From Triatoma infestans (taxonomy: Eukaryota > Arthropoda > Insecta > Hemiptera > Reduviidae): DNA of 64,000 nucleotides. The translations under genes were made by a program, and so were the position numbers. The stretch spans positions 1 through 64,000 of the forward strand of contig JAAEAF010004971.1 of NCBI GenBank assembly GCA_011037195.1. Reading direction: 5' to 3'. The notes beneath the pieces were generated by a model, which was not told where the DNA came from, searched no databases, and saw nothing but the letters and a program-made list of their open reading frames with translations. This document shows, in pieces, positions 20,631-31,053 of the stretch (positions are counted from its first letter, which is position 1; each line of letters opens with the position of its first letter).

Positions 20631-21537
20631 TGTCGCCAGCTGCTATCTGTTCAAGTATACATGAGCCGTGTGGATCACATGTATACTTGCGCAAAAGACC
20701 TGCGCATGTATACCATTCAAGTATGCAGTTACGTGTGCGGCTTAAGAGTACTTGGTCACTGACTCCACAAAAGGGCTCCGGCCCAATAAGAGGAGATACA
20801 GCGCCTTCTTTTGCTAGGTTTTGCCGTTTTTACTTCATTACCTTCCACGCCGACATGTCCCGGCACCCAATATAGGGTAACTTTATTTCTTCTGCCTAGG
20901 TCATTAAGCTTACCTAGGCATTCCTATACCATTTTAGAACTGATAACATGACACTTCAGTGCTTTAATGATCGCCTGACTATCGGATAGGATAACTATCT
21001 CCTGATTCCGATATCCTCTGTCAAAGTTCATCTGAACGCACCTTCCAATAGCGTGAATTTCCGCCTGGAAGATGCTAGGAAACCTACCCATGGTTCCGAG
21101 TGTTTGGTTCTAGGCCCAAACACTCCTGCCCCAGTTCCTTCAAGGGTCTTAGACCCATCTGCATACCACATAGTGGAATGCTTGCTAATACTAGCTAGAG
21201 CGAATCCTTCACTCGAAGTTAATATACGAAGTTTTACCTCTGATTATTCACAACTGACCTACTAGGTATATAACTTTATTGGATGTTAAAAACAAATCTG
21301 GTGTTAAACACTCATTCGACTTCCTATTATTGCGAAATGGCAAATTTTCTTCACACTTACAAGTCTTATTAGTGTTTAAAATCGTCGGCATTTTTATGGA
21401 AAAAATTACCAAAAAAAACTGAAAGAAACCTGATTCAGTAAAGTCTCATTTCCGGTCAACTGAATTCGTTCAAACTGGGAATTTTTGCAACTTTTATAAT
21501 TCTAATTAATATTATTTGGTTGACAGAATTGCATAGC

Positions 21538-22385
21538 TTCTTGGACCCTGGAAGCTTCAACCTGTATACTTCTCACACTTTGCGTTTGCCAATGACTTAG
21601 TCCTCCTGGCGGACAGTAGAGAAAAGCTCCAGAAAAATGTAGATATATGGGCATCGGAGTTGAAGAAGACAAACCTGGAAATAAGCTTGAAGAAAACCAA
21701 GTGCATGGTAGTGTCAAGATCAGGAGAAATAGAAGCCAACATTACAGTAAATGGCCACGAAATTGAACAAGTGTCCTCCTTTAAATACCTCGGAGTAACG
21801 TTAATGCCAGCAGCAAGTTGAGGGATGAACTTAACCAAAGGCTAAAGCTGCAGGAAAGATATTTTACGCCTTTAATAAGAATTTCTTAAACTAAAAGGAA
21901 GTTTCAAAAGAGACAAAAGTGGCGGTATATCGGTCAATTCTTTGTCCCAACTCTCACTTACGCATGTGAATCCTGGGCCCTGAAAGAAAATGAAAAGAGC
22001 CACATCCAAGCAGGTGAGATGCGGTACCTCAGGAAAATCGAAGGGAAGTCGAAGAGAGACAGGATAAGAAATGCCACAATTCGACAGCTCTGAAAGTTGA
22101 ATCCCTTATCCAAAATGTGGAAAGAGGGCAATTAAGGTGGTTCGGGCACGTATGCAGAATGGCGGAAAGCAGGATACCCCGAAAAGCTCTTGAAATAAAA
22201 CTTACGGGTAAAAGACCGAGAGGAAGAAGGAGATAGACCTGGGAGGACAATGTGAAGAAGATAATTGCGGCCAGAGGCAGCGATTGGGCAAGCGCCAGAA
22301 GCTTGTAGGCAAAAAGCGATCAATGGTGAAATTTTTGTCAAAACTCTACACCTTCGGGTAGATGAGGTGAAGAATAAGAAGAAGA
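21538..22385 (+). mobile_element. RTE-like LINE fragment with 13-bp TSD
   Basis: Flanked by AGAATTGCATAGC (21525-21537) and AGAATTGTATAGC (22386-22398), one mismatch. The 3' end is a GAAGAA-rich tail. The plus strand encodes the second half of an RT and its C-terminus (see the next entry). 5'-truncated inside the RT. Confidence 0.8.
21545..22380 (+). pseudogene. RTE-type reverse transcriptase, C-terminal half
   Basis: Plus frames read FAFANDLVLLADSREKLQKN, then LKKTNLEISLKKTKCMVVS and FKYLGVTL. After frameshifts come PTLTYACESWALKENEK, then GEMRYLRKIEGKSKRDRIRN and LRWFGHVCRMAESRIPRKAL, and finally GKRPRGRRR. TY.CE.W.L, RWFGH..RM and R.RGR..  are the hallmarks of RTE-like RT C-termini. The catalytic box reads FAND where F/YADD is expected (21581-21592), so one essential Asp is lost. 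Several stops and frameshifts. Confidence 0.8.
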
Positions 22386-22819
22386 AGAATTGTATAGCAC
22401 ATCGTTGAACTGAAATAGCACATTAGAGGAGAACCTAACCTAACCCCTCCCCCAAAAGTCCCCTTAAATGAATTTTCCCGGGGAAATGTTTCAACTAAAA
22501 TTTGTAGCTCTTTTTATATGTGTAGTTAATACTAAAAAATTTAAAGAAAATCGTTGGGGCCGTTTTAGAAAAAATAGCAGAAAACTGGAAACTATTTCAG
22601 TACAGAGCATTTCGAAACGCCAGATAGATGGGTATCTGGAATATAACAACAACAACAGATCCTTATCCTAGCCAAACAGCTCATCCATATGTGCAAAAAT
22701 TTGCTTCAAAATCCAAAAGATGGCCTGTTTGGACTAATTATAAGCGATGAAATCGGATACTTTTGAAAAATCTAAACTAGCGTGGAGTATTGGGTACTAC
22801 AAGAGCACTTAGCCCAACC

Positions 22820-23165
22820 CCAAAGATATGTTCGGTGAAAAGACAAGCATTGCGTTTGTAGGACAAGGTATTTTGTATTTTGAGCTTATTCCAGATACTT
22901 GAGGAGAGAGTATGGAATAACTCAGAAGTGTAACAAGACAGAATTGTTAACTCCTCACTTTATACTGAACAGTTGAGTAGAGTTCTAAAACAGCTGAAGT
23001 TTAAGTCTTACCCCTTTTTAATTAACCGAAATAAAACTATTCTGCAATTTGTTAAAGCTCCCGCCCACCATACGTGTTTGACTCACATAAAATTTTTGCA
23101 GAGGAGGAGAGAGTTAGCGTTTTGCCATTATGTGCCTATGACTCATTTGAAAGTTTATAATTTGA
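22820..23165 (+). pseudogene. mariner-like transposase relic
   Basis: Plus frames give YTEQLSRVLKQLK, PFLINRNKTILQ, VKAPAHHTCLTHIKFLQ and RRRELAFCHYVPMTHL (about 22960-23155). The order EQL.R...L, NR..ILQ, .APAHHT, L..RRELAF matches the second catalytic block of mariner transposases (LQ.DNA..HT). Here VK replaces the DN pair, so the second Asp is gone. No TIRs seen. Fragment only. Confidence 0.45.
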
Positions 23166-23213
23166 AAAATACAATTCAAGTAAGCGTTTTTATATTTAAT
23201 TTTAAATAAAACT

Positions 23214-23455
23214 TAGGGAAGGGAATAGCTAAGTGGTTAGCGAACTGGGCTCCCACGCGCAGATCACGGGTTTGAGCCCAGCTGTGCTATTCTTAGATTT
23301 TTTTCTTTCTAGGAGCCTCTACAGCTCACGGTGACAGACAGGGTTGTTTGTAACACTGAACACTATCCAGAGGCCGGCAGAGCATTGAGAAGGCTCCGGG
23401 CGCCAATGACCATAGATGTTGACGCGCCTTAAATTATATAAAGAAAAATAAAAAA
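23214..23455 (+). mobile_element. tRNA-derived SINE (family S1), copy 1
   Basis: A box TAGCTAAGTGGT (23226-23237) and B box GGGTTTGAGCCC (about 23268-23279) are spaced as in tRNA promoters. The body contains GAGGCCGGCAGAGCATTGAG and ends TTGACGCGCCTTAAATT with an A-rich tail. The same sequence occurs inverted at 33826-34062. Two copies plus pol III boxes make the SINE call firm. Confidence 0.85.
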
Positions 23456-23499
23456 ACATTATACAAAAACTTTTGTAACAATTATTTCTTTATATAAGA

Positions 23500-23904
23500 A
23501 AACCTGTACAGAATTCAGGCTTTCCAATCTAAACTGTCTACGACACATTACTAACGCACCCTACTACGTCTCAAACCTTACACTACACAATGACCTAAAT
23601 ATACCATTCGAGACAGAGACAATAACAACCAAATACAAAAAGTTTCACGAAACATTATCACAACACAACAATTCTCTCATCTCCAAGTTAAGTTTGTCAC
23701 AGAATACAACAAAGAGACTAAAAAGGAAGTGGCCTAGGGATAACCTTCGCAACCAAACGCTCTAAAAATGCCAGGAGTGTCATCACTGGATGGCTTCTCC
23801 ACTCAAGAACCTCAAACTAACAGTATCAGCAGTGAGCAATAGCAATTATTGTTATCTGATTTAACAGATTTTGCTTATACAATAAATAAACTAAAAAAAA
23901 AAAA
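23500..23904 (+). pseudogene. Jockey-type LINE, 3' end of ORF2 with poly-A
   Basis: The plus frame from about 23504 reads LYRIQAFQSKLS, TNAPYYVSNLTLHNDLNIPF, KFHETLSQHNNSLISKLS and RLKRKWPRDNL. It ends soon after and is followed by an untranslated stretch with CATCACTGGATGGCTTCTCC and a poly-A at 23893-23904. NAPYY.SN.T.H.DL..P and RLKR.WP.DL are the C-terminal marks of Jockey RTs, shared with the elements at 24555, 52330 and 63715. Only about 90 residues survive; 5' truncated. Confidence 0.8.
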
Positions 23905-24554
23905 GAAATATATATATATGTTTCGAATCAATGTATTTAGTTAGATGAAATGAATTCCTTAAAGTTGTGGGATTGCATGGCCACTCTTCTACTAATAGAT
24001 AATGAGGTATTTCTGTTCTAAAAACTGGTTCTATTTTTCCGCCCTTAATCTATTAACAGCAATTACATCTATTTTATATAGATGGGAACTTATAGTAAGC
24101 TCACATGCTAACTTAGTCCTAGAAGTTTAAACACACGAAACATTAGACAGCTAATTCACTCATTTATCTTCTACAACACGTATTTATATGACAGTTGTAC
24201 CTACCGACACTAGAGCTTTATTTCACCCCACTTCCTGGCGATAATATAATCACGTGATCGAAATTATTTTAATGAAATTCCATTATCTAATATAGTTTTC
24301 TTGGTTTCATGTTATTTAAAATAATTTGGGTTACATTTTTGTGAAATGAGATGTGACTTTTGTTTATCTGATGCAAAAAATCTTACATATCAATTCAGAA
24401 GTTTATTCTTGTTTTTAATCAAGTCGGAAGTATTCAAAAAAGATCTGTATAGCAATTATGTAAATCCTTTTCTTAATTGAATTACAACTGTATAAATAAA
24501 TATGTAACAAATAAATAAGCTGAGAGATATAAACAATGACGTGGTGATCATGAA
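23905..24554. other. No gene seen
   Basis: AT-rich, with a short TATATA run near 23910-23920. No element recognised. Confidence 0.6.
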
Positions 24555-25130
24555 TGGTGGTTATCAGAGACAATTGATAGCCAAGAAGTCGCGAGACCAA
24601 AGAGTTTCAGTCGCCTTCCAGTACTGCCTGGAAATGAGCTTGAGTAGAGATTTTGGGCGAAAGGACGGATGAAGAAAGTGTTCGCTATGGAATCTGTGTG
24701 AACGAAATTTTCCTACAAAATAAATCGTTAGATCTTTGTGGATTGTTTGATTGGAAGCGTAATAAGGAGCATCAATTACGCGAAAGATATTTTTGGGCTG
24801 CTGCATTTGTATTCTGTTAAGATTATACATTTATGGCTCCACAGAGTTCCAGTCAGTGATAGATATAAGTATAGAGGTGAAAGATAGGGAGTAGAACTTT
24901 TTTTGGTTTAAAGTAAATACAATATATGTATTGGGATTTGTTAGGGTTGATTTTTTTCTGTATTTTGTTAAAAAGAATTCAAGTGAGTGAAGATGGGCTT
25001 GCAAGGAACTTTGAGCAATTACAGGATCATTGTGAGAGGAAGACCATTGCTGCGGTATCGTCAATATATTCTATTCTAAAGCTCGGGGTCTTTGGAAGGG
25101 GAGTAGATGCATCTAGGCCTCCTGAGCGCT
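24555..25130 (-). pseudogene. Jockey-type reverse transcriptase, internally deleted
   Basis: On the minus strand, EYIDDTAAMVFL (25040-25080) is the YADD catalytic box with Ile for Ala. It is followed in the next frame by VIAQSSLQAHLHSLEFFL and NPNTYIVFTLNQKK. A deletion joins this to MYNLNRIQMQQPKNIF and APYYASNQTIHKDL, the Jockey C-terminus. Between VFTL and RIQ about 100 residues of thumb are missing compared with 52608-53567. Frameshifts occur at about 25045 and 24840. Confidence 0.75.
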
Positions 25131-26216
25131 TTGTGTTACCCGAAATACAACCTTCCCTATCCTAGTAATGAATAAAATGGCAGAAGTCTTACTATCATCT
25201 CGCCTAGAACAGCACACTTTTAGTACACTCTCTTGACTATTTTACGAGAAAAGCAAACAACAAAGATATACAATTTTAAAACTTTACCTATATTAATACA
25301 CTAGCAAAAAACTATGTCTCAAGAAATGGTTTATCTTTAAAAAAAAAAAGCATATGTTCAGATAGCGAAGTATTTATTGGACATCATACATAGGCGGTGG
25401 ATGTACTTAGAAGAAGCAGATTAAAAAGGTTGTGGCCTGTGGCTGTAGGCACAAAAGTTTTTGCCGCACCATCTGTTATTGTATCTTCCCCTTTTTTTTT
25501 TAGTATATTAGTGGAATATAGGACACGGAAGTGGTTGATTCTAACGGCCCTTAAATTTCAACAAACACAAATACTACTTCACGAGAAATAGAATGCTCGG
25601 ACAGATCACGTGTTAGTTAGTGGAAGAACAGACTGTAGAGTCACGTGTGCCTATTCAGTTCCACTAGACTGATCTTAGTCCATGTGTGCACAGGAGCCGG
25701 AGAACAACAGAACAAGAATTCTGACTGCGTGGCTGGCACACGCCATTGCTGACCACATCTTTTTCCTACAATAAACCTTCTCCTTCCGCTAGACTAAGTA
25801 CGCACATACCTATACATTTATGCACTGTATACCATCAAAAAAAAATATATCATTTAATAGTAATTATATTTATTAGACGGATGGATTTGTAAAGGAAGGA
25901 AAGCAAAGAGTAAAAGGAAGTTACTTGATAGTACGTAGTTATCTATCAGACTAGCCACTGCCTTTAATATCTTCAACTAGTTATCATTTTGAACGCTCCA
26001 TTAATCACTGGAATAATTATTTGAACTTGGTTTATTTTTTTATTATTATTTTTTTTTACTTAACGACTTAACCATATGACTTCCTTCTTGATAGTACTTC
26101 TATATAATAATTATGAAATTTTGTTCGAAACTTAGCCTTTCCTTACTTAACTTTTCTAAAAGAAAGTATATTGCCTTCGTGTTAGAATTTTTGAAAAATC
26201 GACTAATATTAGGAGG
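25131..26216. other. No gene seen
   Basis: Mixed composition. A less AT-rich stretch at 25590-25760 has no long frame. T-run near 26045-26060. Confidence 0.5.
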
Positions 26217-26330
26217 TTTCCTGGTGTGAAACACTCACACGACTTTGTCTCCTATTGCTGCTAATACAATCACATATAAAATGACAAATTTTCTTTAAAC
26301 TTTGTAATGAAGTTTTTGGACCGGAAAAAA
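26217..26330 (-). repeat. Family A repeat, hairpin-end fragment
   Basis: TTCCTGGTGTGAAACACTCA then CACGACTTTGTCTCC and GACAAATTTTCTTTAAAC: the end of family A in minus orientation. Confidence 0.65.
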
Positions 26331-26334
26331 TACT

Positions 26335-26660
26335 GAAGAGAGGAATTACACGGGCTGAACAGTAATATATTGACTACTGAGAAAACAGAGTACTACAAGG
26401 ACTTTACACTGACGGATATAAAGAGTGGTATAGCGTGTGTAGAAATGACAGACAGAACTGGCAGAGCGATGGGTGTGGTGATATTGTCTTGAAGACTTGA
26501 ATTGTAGACTCTTGTTTGAGTCTAGGTGGCCCTTATAATAAGCTTCCAGAAAACTTCCCCTATTTCTCCTTCCAGATTTGGTATGTGTTGAGATAAATGG
26601 ATCCATCTTGCATCTCCTCTAGCTTGTGGTAGGGAAGATGCGTTATGTTTTTATGTGACA
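26335..26660 (+). mobile_element. LTR-like sequence related to family L1 (uncertain bounds)
   Basis: Contains CTACAAGGACTTTACACTGA (26390) and a TATA-like CCTTATAATAAGC near 26530, in the same order and spacing as in the solo LTRs at 13231 and 18474. Ends are not clear and no TSD was found. Confidence 0.35.
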
Positions 26661-27129
26661 GGACGGATGACATAGTAGTTGGGCGGATTGCCAACAATTT
26701 TTTGTTGCTGGCAGCAAGCTACTAAAAACTTCAAATTTGCCTAATTTGTCCAAAAATAAATATAGAGGCAGTAGAAGTGATTACATTGTAGTCCACAAGA
26801 GAGCGCCTATAACATTGAGCCTATAAAATCGTGAGTATTCTAAGTTTAAAGAAAACACAATAAATGGAAAATTGCAGTTAAGTTCTAACTTAATATTTAG
26901 TTTAGGTATTATCTTCGCTTCCGATATCAAAGATTCGGAAGTGTATATTCACTAATCCATTGCTAACTTAAATCATGTAATAAAAATTACATTGTTTGAA
27001 TTAATCTCCGAACTGTAAAATTACACAAGAGTTTTTTTTTTTTTTTTTTTTTTGTTTTGGAGGAACGGTTATCTCAGACTTCTTCCTGAAGTACTATTTA
27101 GAAATATTGTACGTTTTTTCAAAGTACTG
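26661..27129. other. No gene seen; T-run at about 27031-27053
   Basis: AT-rich sequence with a long homopolymer T tract. Faint similarity to family A text near 26850-26940 (GTTTAGGTATTATC, TCACTAATCC) is too weak to call. Confidence 0.5.
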
Positions 27130-27919
27130 TGTAATGTCATATCAATGTCAAGTGGCTCCAGCCAGCCGCTATCTTCACAAAAGATAACAAGAAGAAAGGA
27201 TAATTTATAACTAGTGGCCCCAGCCAGCCGCTATCTTCAAGACAAGAGCCGCGCCAAACAAAAGCCTTTTCAAAACAAGGGTCAATATACACGGTCAAAG
27301 ACAAGCATCGCTAAGAGGATCATTATTGTCAGAAGCCACCTGGCCAATATTCCTTCATACAAGGGCCAACAAACACTCAAGCCTACCAGTCTTTGAAAAT
27401 CACCGATGGGCGACCATCTGTCGCCAAATCTGGCCACTGACCTAAATCACAGTGGTCACCGACCTGGCCAAGGTCGGCACACTGCGAAAGATGTCTTAGT
27501 GTGAGTAATACTAATATAAACTTCGCCCCACTGGAGGAGGGGATCATTATATCATTATAGTTTCAACGAGCATTACAGCTTCAACGATCAGTAAAGCAGC
27601 AGTTTCGCCAGCGCGTCCCTATACAAGGTTTAACTTATAATAATTATCATTCAATCAAACAGTTCATAGTTGTGCATCTTAGTTTTATCTCTTTAAATTA
27701 TTTATTTATTTCTATCATTTCATATTAATTGTAGTTACCAATTCACACCTTTAAATTATGGTTAAAATATAGTCTGTTTTTGTAAATTCAGTGTTCGTAT
27801 TTCAAGTAATAACTCTCTAAAAGTCCCTAAACTAACTTCCGCCTATTCTTCATATCAAGTCCCTCTTCAAGACATCTGAACTCCATCACCTCTGGAATCC
27901 GATAACTGATTCCAATACA
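27130..27919 (+). mobile_element. Solo LTR (family L2), 790 bp, TSD ACTG
   Basis: Starts TGTAATGTCATATC and ends GATTCCAATACA (TG...CA as in LTRs), flanked by ACTG at 27126-27129 and 27920-27923. A shorter relative lies at 38836-39552 with matching blocks (GATAATTTATAACTAGT in 27198 and 38907, GATGTCTTAGTGTGAG, AACTTCGCCCCACTGGA, CGCCCCTATACAAGGTTTA-like text). An internal 60-codon frame is not conserved. Gypsy-like from the 4-bp TSD (inference). Confidence 0.75.
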
Positions 27920-29396
27920 ACTGTATAATATAGAAAACATTAAATACATTTAAAAATTATCATGAAGAAAGTGGGTTAACATTAAAAATGTTTTTAGTTT
28001 TTTGTGATTTTCTTGAAATCTACTCCAAGGATTTTCCTCAAATCCTATAAGATTTTATAAACATAAATTTATTTGAAACAATTTTCTGAAAAGAAAAAAA
28101 AAAAATAGATTATAGGGAAATTTCAAAAGTTGCTGTGACAATAGGATTCCACTAAGTAGGCCATTTTGTAGTACACGTACGAATGCATTATCTAGTGAGA
28201 GTTGATGGTAACTAAATATTTAATAAAAATTTTGACTTTTCAGGAAAATATGTTGATCGGAATAAGAGAAACTCATGTGGAGTGTATCACGACAGATTTT
28301 TTTTGAGAAGATCTCAAACTTATAGGTTTCCGTTGAAAAAAACTCAAATTTCCGGAAATCTGACGAGAACGCAATACTTCTTTCCTACAACAATAGACAA
28401 ATGAAAAGCTCCTGGGTTTTTCTGATCAGTGCAGACTCATCCATCTATTGAATACCGTTCTTATTTTCACAGAACTTACATTATTAAAAAACCCATTAAA
28501 AATAATATATATAAAATAATATATATAATGTATTTTAATTTGGCATTTTCCCATATTATCAAGCTTATCTATGTAAATATCAAAAGTGATATATTTTTTC
28601 TTGAATTAATAATAGGGGTTTTAAATTAATAATAGATATGGAGCATTGTTAAAAAAAATGCCCAGTTGCACGTGTGAAATTACTCAACTCAAATGGACCG
28701 TGAGAGCGACGAGGTTTTTTTTACTATATAACCCTGGGTTACTTAAGTATTGTTATTGGTTGGCAATTATAATGGTAAGGAAAAACATAGGATGACAAGG
28801 GTCATATCCTTCCTTACACACAAACATACACACAAAGTGCATACACATTATACATAAGTGTTTATATATACTTAATGAAGTCGATACAATTCAACGAACG
28901 AAATTTTTAAAAAAGATAAATGAAGAATAAAATAAAATAAAATATACGTGTTTTTTTTCCCCCCTGGCAGGTGTTTCGATTGTACCTTTCTAAGTATATG
29001 AATATATATATATAGAACATGTATCGATAGTAGTGTGTTGTCGCGACGTTTCTGTTCATTATTGTGCGGCCCCTTTTGTGGATCAGGGTCTCTCCTACAT
29101 CGGTTTGTTATATATACCGTGGGAAAACAATAACTGAACATCGTCCATTTCCTCAATATAACTATCACTTCCTTCTGTAACCAATAAAGTATCTCATAGT
29201 TGTGGTGCTATCACTTGTCTAGTTTGAAAAATATTTTATGACAATTAATGGCTAGTACCAACTTAATTATTAATTTTAATTAAAAAAAAAAAATTTTTAA
29301 AACTACTCTATTTATCTGTTTATTAAAATATTTAATGTCTGAAATACGATCAACAAAAAAAAATCAATCAATTTCAACAAAATTGAAAATAATTTT
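27920..29396. other. No gene seen; family A scraps at 28210-28390
   Basis: The scraps include GAATAAGAGAAACTCATGTG and GAGTGTATCACGACAGATTT, the plus-oriented hairpin end of family A. They are followed by ACTCAAATTTCCGGAAATC, which looks like the other end inverted. The rest is AT-rich without coding signs. Confidence 0.5.
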
Positions 29397-29409
29397 AAAT
29401 TTTTGTATA

Positions 29410-30367
29410 TTATTATCAAAGCGGGTGCCCAAAAAGGCGCGGGACCTAAGCCTATGTGGCTCTTATCCCCCCGATACACCCCGTAACCCCTTAATTAATC
29501 TCCCCCGGTAACTTGCCGGTTAATCTACAATATCTCAAGATATCCCCAAACTCCAACTCGCCCAGGCAATCCTGCGAGAGTGGTGTCCTCCCAAATATAC
29601 GAAACCTAGTTCCGGCGAAACGGGGACACTGACATAAGTAGTGAAACACCGTTTCCCTAACTCCGTCATCACAATTCTGACAAATGGGACTCCGTGTCCT
29701 CCCTATGTTAAACAAGTGACTGGACACCCAAGTGTGTCCAGTCACTATCCTACCAAGGTCCTCAAACCCGTCCTACTAAGAGACAGGAGATACTCCGAAT
29801 TCCCTGCTTGCTTGCCTTTATAAATCTTTTGGCTTGGAGGCACCCCTGCGTGTCCCCCCAGCGTTTCTCCAAAGCTCTCGTCTCCCAAAGTCTAATCTGT
29901 TTGTCGCGAAACGTCTTTGTAACGGCCAGGGCTGGTTCAGGACCATAAAATGGTAATGACGATCCCTCCCTGGCCAGCCGATCCGCCCTCTCATTGCCCT
30001 CTATTCCCGCATGTCCGGGTATCCAATAGAGATGCACCTTACCCCTCCGAGCCAAAGCGTTAAGCCTTCTCCTACATTCTCCCACTAATTTCGAACTCCA
30101 CCACGGCTTACTCAAAGCCCTTAATGCGGCTTGACTATCAGAGAAGATCCGCACTTCCTTAAACTCTCCTAGCCACTCCCCCACAAGATGGCAGCATTCA
30201 ATGATGCCCACCACCTCAGACTGGAAAATAGTGGCCAAACCACCTAAGGCCACCGAACTCCCTCTATCCAACTCCTGAAGCCATGCTCCCGCCCCCGACA
30301 GGCCAGTACCCTCCTGCCTGGAGCCATCTGAATAGCAGTGAATAATACCGCTGCCCGACTCCGTTGG
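29410..30367 (-). mobile_element. RNase H LINE, 5'-truncated, TSD of 13 bp
   Basis: Flanked by AAATTTTTGTATA at 29397-29409 and 30368-30380. On the minus strand the tail is GATAATAA, a TAA-type end rather than poly-A, as in I-group elements. Carries most of the RNase H domain and the C-terminal knuckle. GC content is visibly higher than the surroundings. Confidence 0.9.
29491..30360 (-). pseudogene. LINE RNase H domain plus C-terminal zinc knuckle
   Basis: Minus strand from about 30360: SGSGIIHCYSDGSRQEG (first catalytic Asp in YSDGS), then QSEVVGIIECCHLVGEW (Glu), IFSDSQAALRALSKP (second Asp), and LYWIPGHAGIEGNERADRLA (His and last Asp) near 29980-30040. All four RNase H acidic/His motifs are present, so this domain was intact until recently. 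A linker with GPEPALAVTKTFRDKQ and KRFIKASKQGI runs to a frameshift near 29762. The end continues in MTGHTWVSSHLFNIGRTRS and ICQNCDDGVRETVFHYLC. RNase H removes the RNA strand during LINE integration. The RT is absent because of 5' truncation. Confidence 0.88.
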
Positions 30368-30599
30368 AAATTTTTGTATAAATAAAGATGAACGGGAACA
30401 ATTTATAAGTGAAAAATGTAGTAGCGTAAGACTAGCAAAGATTTAGGGGTGTAAGAAAGAGGCAGGTCTATTGCAGAGAAATTATTATAAATTAATTTAA
30501 TTTTAAAATGGTTTTTTAAAATCTTCAGGCATTAAAATTATAATGAGATGTTTATATAGCAATGGACAGAAAAGTTTTTAATGAAAAAATAATTCTTTG

Positions 30600-30645
30600 T
30601 TAAACTACGTTTCAGGTACCATTGGTGCCCTTCTTCAGAAGCTCT
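30600..30645 (-). ncRNA. Hammerhead-like motif (HC-1 left arm), stem I decayed
   Basis: Minus strand: CUGAAGA (complement of 30632-30638), one extra A, stem II GGGCACC with loop AAU and GGUACCU, GAAA, stem III ACGU, cleavage base A. Stem I is disrupted (GUUUAAC where the sister arm has GAGCAAC). Confidence 0.45.
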
Positions 30646-31012
30646 GTAAAATTGATTGGAGAAAAGGTATATTATTGTACAATATTGTAGTGAAGACAAA
30701 GTGTATAAATTTATAACAAATAAAAGAAAAAAATTTAAATTAAAGAAATATTAACCGAACAGATTGAGCATAAGGCATTAAAAACAAGAAATTATAACAC
30801 AGAAGTAACAATTAAATAAAATGATATTAACAATAAGAGAAAATAAAAAAGATAAAGATACCTTTATGGTAGGCGAGAGGAGTGTACTCTTCATTTCAAT
30901 CTCAAAGTTCTATTAATATTTCTTTAATTTTAATTTGTTTATTATTTGTTATAAATCTATGCACTTTTTCTTCACTAAAATAATGTACTTTTTCTCCAAT
31001 AAATTTTGCAGA

Positions 31013-31053
31013 GCTCCTGAAGAAGGGCATCAATGGTATCCGAAACGTAGAGC
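31013..31053 (+). ncRNA. Hammerhead ribozyme-like motif (HC-1 right arm)
   Basis: Stem I strand GCUC (31013-31016), core CUGAAGA (31017-31023), extra A, stem II GGGCAUC with loop AAU and GGUAUCC, core GAAA (31042-31045), stem III ACGU with no loop, cleavage base A (31049), stem I strand GAGC (31050-31053) pairing perfectly with GCUC. Ordered as a type I hammerhead. Stem III is too short to close in a monomer, so a dimeric form is more likely if it works at all. Confidence 0.6.

Larger units (their letters stand above)
20031..20742. mobile_element. PIF/Harbinger transposon, internally deleted, TSD TAA
   Basis: 712 bp, ends AGCCG, with imperfect TIRs of about 45 bp. The left end continues with ACATGTAACTGCATAATTG and the right complement with ACACGTAACTGCATACTTG; both share GGTATACATGCGCAG further in. 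The flanking TAA at 20028-20030 and 20743-20745 is the TWA target site of PIF/Harbinger. It keeps the first part of a MADF-domain gene on the plus strand and the first part of the transposase gene on the minus strand, joined tail to tail by a large internal deletion near 20400. Confidence 0.9.
19547..21229 (-). mobile_element. RNase H LINE, 5'-truncated, with 48-bp flanking direct repeats and a nested Harbinger element
   Basis: Flanked by a 48-bp direct repeat (19499-19546 and 21230-21277, one mismatch) that starts AGTTTTACCTCTGATTATTC. The 3' end on the minus strand is A-rich (19547-19565 on the plus strand is T-rich). Coding matter on the minus strand comprises a decayed RNase H domain (about 20800-21130, ending near GCRDMSAWKVMK) and a linker with GPEPFCGVSDQV. 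After the Harbinger insertion comes the C-terminal part. Without the Harbinger and one TSD copy, the reading frame runs straight through. Confidence 0.8.
21287..22620 (-). repeat. Family A repeat, minus orientation, interrupted by an RTE-like LINE
   Basis: Begins AAATCTGGTGTTAAACACTC (21293), followed by TCATTTCCGGTCAACTGAAT (21447). It is broken at TTGACAGAATTGCATAG by the LINE and resumes at AGAATTGTATAGC, with CCCTTAAATGAATTTTCCCG (22461) and GAAAATCGTTGGGGCCG. The first-half end is lost. Confidence 0.75.
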
